Source: Candidatus Binataceae bacterium
Lineage (GTDB): Bacteria; Desulfobacterota; Binatia; Binatales; Binataceae
NCBI GenBank assembly: GCA_035294265.1
Contig: DATGLK010000018.1
Location: 1-64,000, forward strand
Direction of reading: 5' to 3'
Length of the DNA stretch: 64,000 bases
This document shows positions 48,236 to 59,004 of the stretch, one piece after another. The translations under genes were made by a program, and so were the position numbers. Below the pieces are notes generated by a model. That model saw nothing but the letters and a program-made list of their open reading frames with translations, did not search any database and was not told the origin of the DNA. The stretch's first letter is position 1. Each line of letters begins with the position of its first letter.

Positions 48236-51200
48236 ATGATCGAAGCAGCCATCGATTGGTGTAGTCGCAACCGCTTCCTGGTCGTGCTCTTCGCCATGGC
48301 AACGGTTCTGGCGGGGGTCTGGTCGTTGCGGCGCACCCCGCTGGATGCGCTGCCCGATATCTCCGACGTTCAGGTCATCATTCATACTCCATGGACGGGC
48401 GAGCCGCCCGAAGTGATCGAAGACCAGGTGACCTATCCGATTGTTACCACGATGCTGGCGGCGCCGCGGGTCAAGGCGGTGCGGGCCCAGACCATGTTCA
48501 ACGACTCCTACGTTTACGTGGTATTTCAGGACGGCACCGACCTCTACTGGGCGCGCAGCCGGGTGCTCGAATACATGCAGCAGTTGCAAAGCCTGCTACC
48601 TGCAGGCGTCCATCCCGCGATCGGGCCCGATGCCACCGGCGCGGGCTGGATTTACGAATATGTCGTGCTGGACCGCCGTCACAACCTCAGCTTGGCCGAC
48701 CTCGACACCCTACAGCGATGGTATATCCGCTACCAGCTCGAAACCGTCCCTGGGGTGGCCGAAGTCGCAAGTATCGGCGGATTCGTCCGGCAGTATCAGG
48801 TCAAGCTGGACCCCAATCGGCTGTTGGCCCTGCACGTGTCGTTACAAACGGTGATTGACAAGATTCGCGACAGCAACAACGAGGTTGGCGGGCGGGTGCT
48901 GGAGATGAGCGGCGCCGATTACATGGTGCGCGGCCTGGGGTACATCAAGACCCTCGCCGAGTTGGGCAACGTGCCCGTGGGCAGCCACGACGGCACGCCT
49001 ATTCTGGTGCGTGACCTCGGTGTGGTGAGCTTCGGCCCCGACCTGCGCGAGGGAATCGCCGAATGGAACGGCGAGGGTCAGACCGTGGGCGGGATTGTCG
49101 TGATGCGCTACGGCCAGAACGCGCTCAGCGTCATCAATGGGATCAAGGCCAAGCTCGCCCAGATCCAGTCGAGCCTGCCTGCGGGAGTTCAAATCGTGGC
49201 GGGCTACGACCGCTCGGGCCTGATCGACGCTTCGATCGCGACCCTGACCCGCGACCTGATCGACGAAGCGATCATCGTAAGCCTGGTGGTGATCGTCTTC
49301 CTGTTCCACTTCCGCTCCGCGCTGATCCCGATCCTAAGCATTCCGGTCGCCGTGCTGGCCTCGTTCATTCCGATGTTCTACCTGCAGGTTAGCTCCAACA
49401 TCATGTCGCTGGGCGGCTTCGCGCTGGCGATCGGCGTGTTGATCGACGCCGCGATCGTGATGGTGGAGAACGCTTACCGCCATCTGGCCGAGCAGACCCG
49501 CGAGGGGCGCCGGCTTACGCCCCAGGCACACAAGCAGGTGGTAATCGGAGCCGCCAAGCAGGTGGGCCGACCGCTGTTTTATTCGCTGATCATCATCGTG
49601 GTCTCCTTTCTGCCGGTGTTCCTGCTGGAGGCGCAGGAAGGGCGGATGTTCAAGCCGCTGGCCTATACCAAAACCTTCGCCATCGCCTTCTCCTCGCTGC
49701 TGGCGATCACGATCGTGCCGCTGCTGATGGTCTGGCTGGTGCGCGCGCGGCGCTACCGGCGGGAGCAGGAAAACCCGGTGGCGCGCTTCTTTCAGATGCT
49801 CTACCTGCCGGTCATCCGCGTCTGCCTGCGCCATCGCATAATCACCCTGGGCGTAGGCTTGCTGTTCCTGGCGGCCACCTTTCCCCTGGCCGGGCGAATC
49901 GGCACTCAATTCATGCCGCCGCTGTTCGAGGGCTCGATGCTCTACATGCCCACGGCCTTGCCCGGAATTTCGATTACCACCGCCGGCCATCTGCTGCAGG
50001 AGCAGGACCGGATTCTGAAATCGTTTCCCGAGGTGGAAAGCGTCTTCGGCACCGTGGGGCGCTCCGACAGCGCCACCGATAATGCGCCAATGGACATGTA
50101 CGACACCACCGTGACGCTGCGACCGCGGGCGCAGTGGCCGGCCGGGATGGACTACGACCGCCTGGTGCAGGAAATGAACGCCAAGCTGGATTTTCCCGGC
50201 CTCGCCAATACCTGGACGATGCCGGTGGAGAACCGGCTCGATATGGAACTGACCGGGATCAAGACTCCGGTCGGGCTCAAGGTTCAGGGCCCCCAGTTGG
50301 GCGAGATCGAACGTATCGGCGGCGAGGTGGAACGAATCCTCAGCGGGGTGGCTGACACCCGCGGAGTTTTCGCCGAGCGCGTGGCCGAGGGTTTTTACGT
50401 CAATATCGAGGTCGATCGGGCGCAAGCCGCGCGCTACGGCCTGACCGTGGGCGACGTGCAGCGGCTGGTCAGCTCGGGAATGGGTGGAGAGAATATCGCG
50501 CTCACCGTACAGGGCCGCGATCGCTTTCCAATCAACGTGCGCTACCTGCGCGACTATCGCCAAAATTTGTCGGCGCTGCGCCAGATGCTGATTATGACGC
50601 CGCAGGGCGCTCAGATTCCCCTGAGCGAAGTTGCACGCGTCACACTTGGCCAGGGACCTTCGATGATTCGCGACGAGGGTGCCCAGCTCACCGCCTACGT
50701 CTTTGTCGATCTGGCCACGAACGACTACAGCGGCTATGTCGCACGCGCCCAGCGCGCACTCGATGCCAAACTACATCTGCCGGCGGGTTACAGCATCAAG
50801 TGGTCGGGCGAATACAGCTTCGAACTGCGGGCCAAGCAACGGCTGAGGGTAATCGTGCCCATCGTGATCATGGTGATTTTTGTCTTGCTCTACGTGCTAT
50901 TCGATGCGCTGTCAGAAGCCTTGATCCTGCTTTTTCCCTGCGCCTTTGCGCTGACTGGTGGACTGCTCCTGCAGTATATGTTGGGAATCAATTTCAGCGT
51001 GGCGGTCGCGGTGGGCTATATCGACCTGTTCGGGATCGCGGTCGAGACTGGGGTGATAATGATCATCCTCCTGGATGAGGCGCTGGATCTGCGGCTTGCG
51101 AGAGGTCCGGTTGACCATCTCGACATCGAGGCTGCCACGATAGAGGGTGCGGTTCATCGCCTGCGGCCCAAGCTGATGACGGTGTTCGTAGTAATTTTCA

Positions 51201-51415
51201 GCCTGGTCCCGATTTTCTTCCAAAGCGGGATCGGCAACGACGTGATGAAGCCGATCGCGGTGCCGATCGTAGGCGGCATGATCACTTCTTCGATCGCCGT
51301 CCTGATTCTGGTGCCGGTGCTGTTCGCGATGGTCAAGGAGCGCGCGCTGGGCCGCGGCCTGCTGCGCCCCCCCGCGGCGGGCGCGCCGCAGGGGAGCGCG
51401 GCTCCTTATGCCTGA
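48236..51415 (+). CDS. cusA: CusA-type heavy-metal RND efflux pump
   Basis: A 1059-residue inner-membrane RND transporter with 12 helices and two large periplasmic loops. TPLDALPDISDVQVIIHTPW near the start is the HME-family signature; LAIGVLIDAAIVMVENAYRH and YIDLFGIAVETGVIMIILLD lie in helix bundles with proton-relay Asp/Glu. The pore-domain segments LYMPTALPGISI and RLDMELTGIKTPVGLKVQ follow CusA, not CzcA, with the Met of RLDM in the place of the CusA Cu(I)-binding Met623 as I recall it. This favours Cu(I)/Ag(I) over divalent metals. ATG 48236 is preferred over 48215. Confidence 0.9.
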   Translation: MIEAAIDWCSRNRFLVVLFAMATVLAGVWSLRRTPLDALPDISDVQVIIHTPWTGEPPEVIEDQVTYPIVTTMLAAPRVKAVRAQTMFNDSYVYVVFQDGTDLYWARSRVLEYMQQLQSLLPAGVHPAIGPDATGAGWIYEYVVLDRRHNLSLADLDTLQRWYIRYQLETVPGVAEVASIGGFVRQYQVKLDPNRLLALHVSLQTVIDKIRDSNNEVGGRVLEMSGADYMVRGLGYIKTLAELGNVPVGSHDGTPILVRDLGVVSFGPDLREGIAEWNGEGQTVGGIVVMRYGQNALSVINGIKAKLAQIQSSLPAGVQIVAGYDRSGLIDASIATLTRDLIDEAIIVSLVVIVFLFHFRSALIPILSIPVAVLASFIPMFYLQVSSNIMSLGGFALAIGVLIDAAIVMVENAYRHLAEQTREGRRLTPQAHKQVVIGAAKQVGRPLFYSLIIIVVSFLPVFLLEAQEGRMFKPLAYTKTFAIAFSSLLAITIVPLLMVWLVRARRYRREQENPVARFFQMLYLPVIRVCLRHRIITLGVGLLFLAATFPLAGRIGTQFMPPLFEGSMLYMPTALPGISITTAGHLLQEQDRILKSFPEVESVFGTVGRSDSATDNAPMDMYDTTVTLRPRAQWPAGMDYDRLVQEMNAKLDFPGLANTWTMPVENRLDMELTGIKTPVGLKVQGPQLGEIERIGGEVERILSGVADTRGVFAERVAEGFYVNIEVDRAQAARYGLTVGDVQRLVSSGMGGENIALTVQGRDRFPINVRYLRDYRQNLSALRQMLIMTPQGAQIPLSEVARVTLGQGPSMIRDEGAQLTAYVFVDLATNDYSGYVARAQRALDAKLHLPAGYSIKWSGEYSFELRAKQRLRVIVPIVIMVIFVLLYVLFDALSEALILLFPCAFALTGGLLLQYMLGINFSVAVAVGYIDLFGIAVETGVIMIILLDEALDLRLARGPVDHLDIEAATIEGAVHRLRPKLMTVFVVIFSLVPIFFQSGIGNDVMKPIAVPIVGGMITSSIAVLILVPVLFAMVKERALGRGLLRPPAAGAPQGSAAPYA

Positions 51416-51466
51416 TGCGGCATGTGCTCGTCGCCGTCGGCGACGGGCGCATGCAGGTGGTCCGCT

Positions 51467-51778
51467 TTAGTGCTGGCGATGCTCGCGCACGTAATCTTCG
51501 AGCTGGCGCTTAATGGCGGCAAAGGATTCTTTCAGGGTCAGACTGAAATCACTGTCGTGTCTATGATCGGCGACCAATTCCTTGTTGGGCACTTTAAGTC
51601 GTATACGAACGTCGAAGGGGCCACCTTTACGATGATGGCCAACCACGCCGCCCAAGGTGACTTCGCAGGCCGTGATCCGGTTGTAATAACGGTCCAAGGT
51701 CGCCATTTTTTCCCGCACTTCGCTGTCGATTGCAGGGGTCAGATCAAAATCACGCGCGGTAATCTGCAGCCGTTCCAT
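51467..51778 (-). CDS. hpf: Ribosome hibernation promoting factor (HPF/RaiA family, short)
   Basis: A 103-residue HPF/RaiA protein that binds the 30S decoding site and silences ribosomes in starvation. The fold is seen as LQITARDFDLTPAIDSEVRE, ITACEVTLGGVVGHHRKGGP, DVRIRLKVPNKELVADHRHD and SLTLKESFAAIKRQLEDYVR. There is no long C-terminal dimerisation domain, so this is the short type, more like RaiA/YfiA or short HPF. It is convergent with cusA (51 bp). An intrinsic terminator between it and the next upstream gene separates it from that transcript. Confidence 0.9.
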   Translation of the reverse strand: MERLQITARDFDLTPAIDSEVREKMATLDRYYNRITACEVTLGGVVGHHRKGGPFDVRIRLKVPNKELVADHRHDSDFSLTLKESFAAIKRQLEDYVREHRQH

Positions 51779-51903
51779 GAAACCTCTCCTCTTCGGTTGT
51801 AGCCCGAGGCGGCGGCTACCGCGCCGCCGCCCCCCCTTCTATTATGCGCCATTGCAAGAGGGCGGCCAGCCTCCGCGGAGAGTAACGATAAAAGACCGAT
51901 CGG

Positions 51904-51940
51904 GTAAAAAACCGCCGCCTGGTGAGAGGCGGCGGCTTTT
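51904..51940. terminator. Bidirectional rho-independent terminator
   Basis: CCGCCGCCT-GGTGAG-AGGCGGCGG (51912-51935) is a 9-bp perfect stem flanked by TAAAAAA on the left and CTTTT on the right. On the minus strand it ends with a run of six T, so it can terminate the transcript of the zinc-ribbon gene at 52101-52334; on the plus strand it is also competent. Confidence 0.85.
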
Positions 51941-52100
51941 CCAACTATTTGTCTTTCTATCGGAAATCCGGCAGAAAGTCGGGTCAGTTGGCAACCTGAA
52001 TCTCAGTCTAAAACATTCGGCCGATGCGCGCCGTTGAAAAAATCCGGTAGTACGCTGCTACTTGATTTCGCGGACTAGCCGGTCCATTTCAAATCCTTGT

Positions 52101-52334
52101 TCAGGCTCGGTCGCGCACCTCCGCCATGCCCTCCTGCTTGGCGCAGTTGGCGCAGCAATAGATGCGCCCGCCCTGCTCCACGCCATGGCCGATGATTCGG
52201 CAATTACAATGGGTGCACAGCGGCGCCAACATCTGGATGGCGCACTCAAAACTGTCAAAGGTCAGGGTTCGTCCACGCAGTGAGATTTGAAAGGTCTTGT
52301 CATACTCGTTGCCACATACGTCGCATTGGGCCAT
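52101..52334 (-). CDS. Small zinc-ribbon protein
   Basis: A 77-residue protein with four Cys pairs or near pairs: CDVCGN at 4-9, CTHCNC at about 40-45, and CCANCAKQEG at about 60-69. FDSFECAIQML in the middle resembles the TRASH/metallothionein-like motif with a lone Cys after a Phe-rich turn. This suits a zinc-binding or metal-sensing role. GGGAGGGAG lies before the ATG and a strong terminator follows. I do not know a named family, but similar short Cys-rich proteins are widespread in uncultivated bacteria. Cytoplasmic, since no signal is seen. Confidence 0.7.
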   Translation of the reverse strand: MAQCDVCGNEYDKTFQISLRGRTLTFDSFECAIQMLAPLCTHCNCRIIGHGVEQGGRIYCCANCAKQEGMAEVRDRA

Positions 52335-52424
52335 GGCTCCCTCCCGGGCGGCGAGCCGCCGGTGTTTTGCCCTTTATGCTAGCAGCGGAAAATGGCCTTG
52401 GCGCAGCAAATTTTGCACTTTCCA

Positions 52425-52985
52425 TCAATGCGCGGCCGAGGGTTCGACCGCGACCCGATCCAACTGCCATTCGCCTTGCTCCAACAAGGCGCCGCCCTGA
52501 TAGCAGCTATAGCGGCCGCGCGCGGTATTGGGGGTCGTGCTGGCACCGCTATAGCGGCAATTGGAGAGATCGGCGGGCAGCAGGACGCTGATTGCAAGCT
52601 GATTGCCCGACACCCAGCCGGATTGAACTGTTCCATATGTGTCAGCATTGCCGTTGCGGCAAATCGTAGTGCCGACCGCACATCGGTACTCGCCGCTCAG
52701 ATTTTCGTCATTTTGCACCAAGGTGAAGACGATTCGATTGACGGCGTTGCACCGCCCCCCGTTAGCTGTGTAAGCAGTATTGCAGGGAATGACGCGGATG
52801 GTTCCCGTCCAGGTGCCGGTCAGATCAACGGCCGGAGGTTCCATGGTCGCGGGGCGATTAAGGCCGTAACCGCTTGCACAGCCCGCCAGCAGCCCGGCCA
52901 GGAGCAGCAGGCCGCTGGCCAGCATCATCGGATAGCCGCCAAAAGGCAGCGTTTGGTCCGCCAGCGTGCGAGTGGTTGTGGTCAT
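52425..52985 (-). CDS. Putative lipoprotein, unknown function
   Basis: A 186-residue protein with a lipobox: MMLASGLLLLAGLLAGC, Cys near residue 36. The N-terminal 18 residues before the hydrophobic run are unusual and Met at 52928 or 52925 could be the true start. The mature part begins LTGTWTGTIRVIPCNTAYTA, then IVFTLVQNDENLSGEYRC, VQSGWVSGNQLAISVLLP and CRYSGASTTPNTARG, a beta-rich lipocalin-like pattern with several Cys. A Fur-box-like sequence lies 43 bp upstream. Envelope location is inferred from the lipobox. Confidence 0.68.
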   Translation of the reverse strand: MTTTTRTLADQTLPFGGYPMMLASGLLLLAGLLAGCASGYGLNRPATMEPPAVDLTGTWTGTIRVIPCNTAYTANGGRCNAVNRIVFTLVQNDENLSGEYRCAVGTTICRNGNADTYGTVQSGWVSGNQLAISVLLPADLSNCRYSGASTTPNTARGRYSCYQGGALLEQGEWQLDRVAVEPSAAH

Positions 52986-53027
52986 AAGCGATCTTTATCC
53001 TCTTCCTGCGCTATAAAACTTGGGTCG

Positions 53028-53042
53028 TCCGATAATAATCAT
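53028..53042. promoter_or_regulatory. Weak Fur-box-like sequence in divergent region
   Basis: CGATAATAATCATTT matches 10 of the 14 defined positions of the 7-1-7 Fur consensus TGATAATnATTATCA by hand comparison. It lies between a lipoprotein gene and the aldehyde dehydrogenase gene. Match quality is low and this AT-rich patch may simply be a promoter region. Confidence 0.22.
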
Positions 53043-53172
53043 TTTGCCTAGGTTTGTAACTATTAATGCTTTCTTTGGCCTGTCTCAGGTAAAAACCAAG
53101 CTAGCTTGAACCAGCTCGTGCGATTTACTAGGGCTGGAGTTCACACCGCGATTTGCCAAGGAGTTTTGCGCC

Positions 53173-54624
53173 ATGACTCTCCAAGATAGCCGGTTGTTTC
53201 GCCAGCAATGCCATATCAATGGCGAATGGCTCGATGCGGATTCCGGCCGCGCCAATGCGGTCATCAATCCAGCTAACGGTCGCAAACTGGGAAGCGTGCC
53301 CGAGATGGGGCAGGCCGAAACCCGGCGGGCTATCCGTGCCGCCGCCGATGCTTTTCCGGGCTGGCGCGCGATGACGGGCAAGGAGCGGGCGGCCCTGATG
53401 CGGCGCTGGTTCGATCTGTGCATGGCAAATCAGGACGACCTGGCGCTGTTGCTGACCTTAGAGCAAGGCAAACCGCTGGCCGAGGCGCGCGGCGAGATAG
53501 CTTACGGCTCGGCCTTTATCGAATGGTTCGGCGAAGAGGCCAAGCGCGCGTACGGCGACGTGATTCCCGCCCACACCCGCGACCGCCGGATTGTGGTGCT
53601 CAAGGAACCTATCGGTGTGGCTGCCGCCATCACGCCATGGAACTTCCCCAATGCCATGATTACGCGCAAAGCGGGCGCGGCGCTGGCGGCCGGCTGCACG
53701 GTGGTGATCAAGCCCGCACCTGCAACTCCCTTCTCCGCCCTAGCCTTGGCGGAATTGGCCCAGCGCGCCGGCTTTCCCCCCGGCGTGATCAACGTGGTGA
53801 CCGGCGACGAGATCGCGATCGGGCGCGAGCTTACCTCCAATCCCACAGTGCGCAAGCTGTCCTTTACCGGATCGACCCAGGTCGGCCGCCTGCTGCTGGA
53901 GCAATGTGCGCCCACGGTCAAAAAAGTTTCACTGGAGCTGGGCGGCAACGCCCCCTTTATCGTCTTCGACGACGCCGACCTGGACCAGGCGGTCGCTGGC
54001 GTGGTCGCCTCCAAGTTCCGCAACGCGGGCCAGACCTGCGTGTGTGCCAACCGAATTTTCGTTCAGGCCGGGATTTACGACGAATTCACCGCCCGTTTGG
54101 AGAAAGCGGTCAAGGCTCTGGTCGTGGGCGACGGCCTGGAGCGCGGGGTCACCATCGGGCCGCTTATCGATGAAGCCGCGGTGGCCAAGGTCGAGGAGCA
54201 TATCAGCGATGCGGTGCGGCTGGGGGCACACATCCGATGCGGCGGACAGCGCCATGCGCTGGGTGGGACCTTCTTCCAGCCCACCATCCTGACCGACGTG
54301 GCGCCTGAGGCTAAACTGATGAACGAGGAGACCTTCGGCCCAGTGGCACCACTGATTCGCTTCTCCTCCGAGCAAGAAGTCATCGCCCTTTCCAACGACA
54401 CCGAATACGGCTTGGCCTGCTACTTCTACAGCCGCGACGTGGGTCGATGCTGGCGCGTGGCGGAGGCCCTGGAAAGCGGCATTATCGGTATCAACGAGGG
54501 GATCATCTCTACCGAAATAGCGCCTTTTGGCGGGGTCAAGCATTCGGGCATCGGCCGCGAGGGCTCCAAGTACGGAATCGAAGAGTACCTGGAAATCAAA
54601 TATCTGTGCTTTGGCGGGGTCTAA
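53173..54624 (+). CDS. gabD: NAD(P)+-dependent aldehyde dehydrogenase, succinate-semialdehyde type
   Basis: A 483-residue ALDH. EWLDADSGRANAVINPANGR opens the fold; ITPWNFPNAMITRKAGAALA is the cofactor region; FTGSTQVGRLL, the general base Glu in VSLELGGNAPFIVFDDADLD, and the catalytic Cys in FRNAGQTCVCANRIF follow. EFGP-like NEETFGPVAPLIRF and the C-terminal GGVKHSGIGREGSKYGIEEY match succinate-semialdehyde dehydrogenases (GabD), though related aldehydes are possible. The length is normal. It is 39 bp upstream of an alcohol dehydrogenase on the same strand; together they could oxidise an alcohol to an acid. Confidence 0.88.
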   Translation: MTLQDSRLFRQQCHINGEWLDADSGRANAVINPANGRKLGSVPEMGQAETRRAIRAAADAFPGWRAMTGKERAALMRRWFDLCMANQDDLALLLTLEQGKPLAEARGEIAYGSAFIEWFGEEAKRAYGDVIPAHTRDRRIVVLKEPIGVAAAITPWNFPNAMITRKAGAALAAGCTVVIKPAPATPFSALALAELAQRAGFPPGVINVVTGDEIAIGRELTSNPTVRKLSFTGSTQVGRLLLEQCAPTVKKVSLELGGNAPFIVFDDADLDQAVAGVVASKFRNAGQTCVCANRIFVQAGIYDEFTARLEKAVKALVVGDGLERGVTIGPLIDEAAVAKVEEHISDAVRLGAHIRCGGQRHALGGTFFQPTILTDVAPEAKLMNEETFGPVAPLIRFSSEQEVIALSNDTEYGLACYFYSRDVGRCWRVAEALESGIIGINEGIISTEIAPFGGVKHSGIGREGSKYGIEEYLEIKYLCFGGV

Positions 54625-54663
54625 TGCTCGCCAGCCGGACCAAGAATCGATTGGGTGAGGCTG

Positions 54664-55722
54664 ATGCGCAGCTACGATCTGATTGAGTTCAACGCCCCGC
54701 TTCGGATGGTAGAGCGGCCAACGCCTGCGCCCCAAGGCAGCGAGGTGTTGCTTAGGGTCCTCGCGTGCGGCGTATGCCACAGCGACGTGCATCTGTGGGA
54801 GGGTTTCTATGACCTTGGTGCCGGCAAGCGGTTGGGATTGGCCGATCGAGGCCTGCGCCTACCCTTGACGCCCGGCCATGAAAACGTCGGCGAGGTAGTC
54901 GCGGTGGGGCCGCGGGCGCAGGGCGTTAAGGTGGGCGAGCAGGTCTTGGTCTTTCCCTGGATCGGATGCGGCCGATGCTCGGTTTGCGCGCGCGGAGAGG
55001 AGCAGCTCTGTTTGCAGCCGCGATCCTTGGGCTTGTTCCTGCCGGGCGGCTTCGCCGACCATCTGCTGGTCCCTGAGGCGCGCTACCTGTTCCCGGTCGG
55101 CGACCTCGACCCGGTCAAGGCAGCGCCTTACGCCTGCTCGGGCCTGACCACCTACGGGGCGCTCAAGAAAGTCGGGCGCGAGCTGATGGCCGCGCAGCCC
55201 ATTTTGATTATCGGCGCCGGCGGCCTGGGGTTGATGGCGCTGTCGATTCTCAAGGCGATGGGCGGACGGGGAGCGATCGTAGCCGAGATCGATCCGAGCA
55301 AACGCCAAGCCGCGCTAGCTGCCGGCGCGCTGGCAGCGATCGACAGCGCAGCGCCTGACGCGGCGGCGCAAATTATCGCGGCGGCGGGCGCTCCGTTGTG
55401 GGCCGCGGTCGATCTGGTCGGCGCGCCCTCTACTGTAAGGATGGGGCTGGATAGTCTGGTCAAGGGCGGCAAATTAATCATAGTCGGGCTGTTCGGAGGC
55501 GAGATCACTTTGCCGCTGCCGCTGATTCCGATGCGCGCGACTACCATCCAGGGCTCTTACGTCGGCAGCCCCGGTGAGCTGGGCGAGCTTATCGAGTTGG
55601 TCCGCCGCACCGGGCTGCCCGCGGTTCCGGTCACGACTCGTCCACTTGATCAAGCCAGCGACGCGCTGGCTGATTTACACGCAGGCAGGCTTATCGGGCG
55701 CGCCGTGCTGCGCCCAGAGTAG
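54664..55722 (+). CDS. Zinc-dependent alcohol dehydrogenase (MDR family)
   Basis: A 352-residue medium-chain dehydrogenase. CGVCHSDVHLWEGFY carries the catalytic zinc Cys, GHENVGEVVAVGP the His-Glu, and CGRCSVCARGEEQLC the four-Cys structural zinc site. Rossmann motif: IIGAGGLGLMAL, followed by AEIDPSKRQAAL for NAD(H). The C-terminus closes with DALADLHAGRLIGRAVLRPE. Start ATG 54664 has GGTGAGG upstream; GTG 54655 is an alternative. Operon with the aldehyde dehydrogenase is likely; substrate unknown, perhaps a primary alcohol whose aldehyde the neighbour oxidises. Confidence 0.9.
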   Translation: MRSYDLIEFNAPLRMVERPTPAPQGSEVLLRVLACGVCHSDVHLWEGFYDLGAGKRLGLADRGLRLPLTPGHENVGEVVAVGPRAQGVKVGEQVLVFPWIGCGRCSVCARGEEQLCLQPRSLGLFLPGGFADHLLVPEARYLFPVGDLDPVKAAPYACSGLTTYGALKKVGRELMAAQPILIIGAGGLGLMALSILKAMGGRGAIVAEIDPSKRQAALAAGALAAIDSAAPDAAAQIIAAAGAPLWAAVDLVGAPSTVRMGLDSLVKGGKLIIVGLFGGEITLPLPLIPMRATTIQGSYVGSPGELGELIELVRRTGLPAVPVTTRPLDQASDALADLHAGRLIGRAVLRPE

Positions 55723-55916
55723 GTTGAGTTCGTTGCTGCACGCTAAGGGATGAAACGTACGATTCGGCCAGGGCTACCTCCTGAAGCGGCTGGTGGCGGT
55801 CGTCGTCACAGAGCCCGCCGCGATTTTGCAATTTGATTCATGTTCGCGGGTTCGCGGCGCATGGCCGCGCCGCGCGCGGAGCTCTGCGGACCTAAGCTTT
55901 AGCGCAAATAACCGCC

Positions 55917-55958
55917 CGGCGCGCTGGTTGCCAAGAGCTCGCGACCAGCGCGCCGTTT
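55917..55958 (+). terminator. 12-bp perfect stem hairpin between adh and katG
   Basis: CGGCGCGCTGGT and ACCAGCGCGCCG pair across a 15-nt loop, followed by TTT on the plus strand. It lies in the 282-bp convergent gap between the alcohol dehydrogenase and katG; a weaker hairpin (GTGGG.../...CCCAC) follows at about 55966-55990. Transcription end for both sides is likely, though the U-tract is short. Confidence 0.55.
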
Positions 55959-56004
55959 AAGGCGTGGGCGAGGGGAATACAAAAGCCCTCCCACGCGAGA
56001 AACT

Positions 56005-58242
<2,238 letters not shown>

Positions 58243-58391
58243 TTATTACATCCTTGGATGCCCTTGTAAGCCGAACTCATTGCGATGGCCAGCGCAATTA
58301 ATGAAGCCTGGACATCAAAACTTTGCTGCCCGCTTTCGCCATAAGGAAATAATCCGTCCTCCTCTTTGCTTAAGCTAGATTTCATCCATAT

Positions 58392-58406
58392 TTAGATAGC
58401 GTCTAA
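58392..58406. promoter_or_regulatory. TTAGA-N5-TCTAA palindrome, proximal copy
   Basis: TTAGATAGCGTCTAA is a 5-5-5 interrupted palindrome 189 bp upstream of the katG start. Same arms as the distal copy at 58454. Matches 8 of 14 defined positions of the PerR consensus, so the regulator is not certain. Confidence 0.5.
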
Positions 58407-58453
58407 CTAATCGGCACTAAAAGCGCCGCCAAACCAGGCCGGCGACTTGGGTG

Positions 58454-58468
58454 TTAGACTAATTCTAA
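58454..58468. promoter_or_regulatory. TTAGA-N5-TCTAA palindrome, distal copy (PerR-like)
   Basis: TTAGACTAATTCTAA has the same arms as the proximal copy, centre 62 bp away. By hand it matches 11 of 14 defined positions of TTATAATnATTATAA, the PerR box. Upstream of a catalase-peroxidase this supports a peroxide-responsive Fur-family operator. Confidence 0.5.
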
Positions 58469-58550
58469 TATTCGATTATGTCAAATCAATTGCCAGCTCA
58501 CGTGTTCAATTCGTCGCAGGTGTTACGGCAGATGGGGTTGATGACAGAGC

Positions 58551-58578
58551 GACCCTAGGATCGATTGACCCTAGGATC
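58551..58578 (+). repeat. 16-bp-period direct repeat
   Basis: GACCCTAGGATC occurs at 58551-58562 and again at 58567-58578, separated by GATT; a degenerate third trace (TGAGGATCTA) follows. The repeated unit contains the palindrome CCTAGG. It is too short to be a mobile element. Confidence 0.6.
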
Positions 58579-58681
58579 TATGAGGATCTACGGGATGGCT
58601 CGCCGCACCGACGGCTCCGGGGCGCCGAGCAGGTGGTGAGCGGCCGCCCGGAGAATGCGATCGCGGCGGCCGTGCTCTATG

Positions 58682-58870
58682 TCAGGCGCTTTTTTTGACT
58701 CGGCCGCTGCGCAAACAGCGAGTGCAGACCAGAATTCGTTGCGTGCCGCCGCCGATTTGAGCGCGGACCTCTTGTAAATTAGGATGCCAGCGGCGCTTAG
58801 TCTTGTTGTTGGCGTGGCTGACGTTATTGCCCACTGAGGGCTGTTTGCCGCAAACTGCGCAATGTCTCAT
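58682..58870 (-). CDS. rpmB: 50S ribosomal protein L28
   Basis: A 62-residue ribosomal protein: [20 protein letters not shown] is the L28 core signature. It is the zinc-binding form, with CAVCGK at residues 4-9 and CTRCLRSG near 48-55 supplying four Cys. Zinc-ribbon L28 can be replaced by zinc-free paralogues under Zur control in some bacteria. Gene is divergent from mutL (134 bp). Confidence 0.93.
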   Translation of the reverse strand: MRHCAVCGKQPSVGNNVSHANNKTKRRWHPNLQEVRAQIGGGTQRILVCTRCLRSGRVKKSA

Positions 58871-59004
58871 CTTTTTCCTGGACCCGTGCGCGCCCGGATT
58901 CGTGGGAACTAGGCCCCGGCCGTCGGCGCGCCGCCATCAAACTAGCCTCTGCGCGGGCGGCGGGAAAGAGGGGGCGGGAGTAAGGTGGGCGAGGCATCCA
59001 AGGC

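Noticed and set aside
58447-58698. 83-codon plus-strand frame upstream of rpmB
   Set aside because: It spans the palindrome and direct repeat, lacks a recognisable family and overlaps rpmB.
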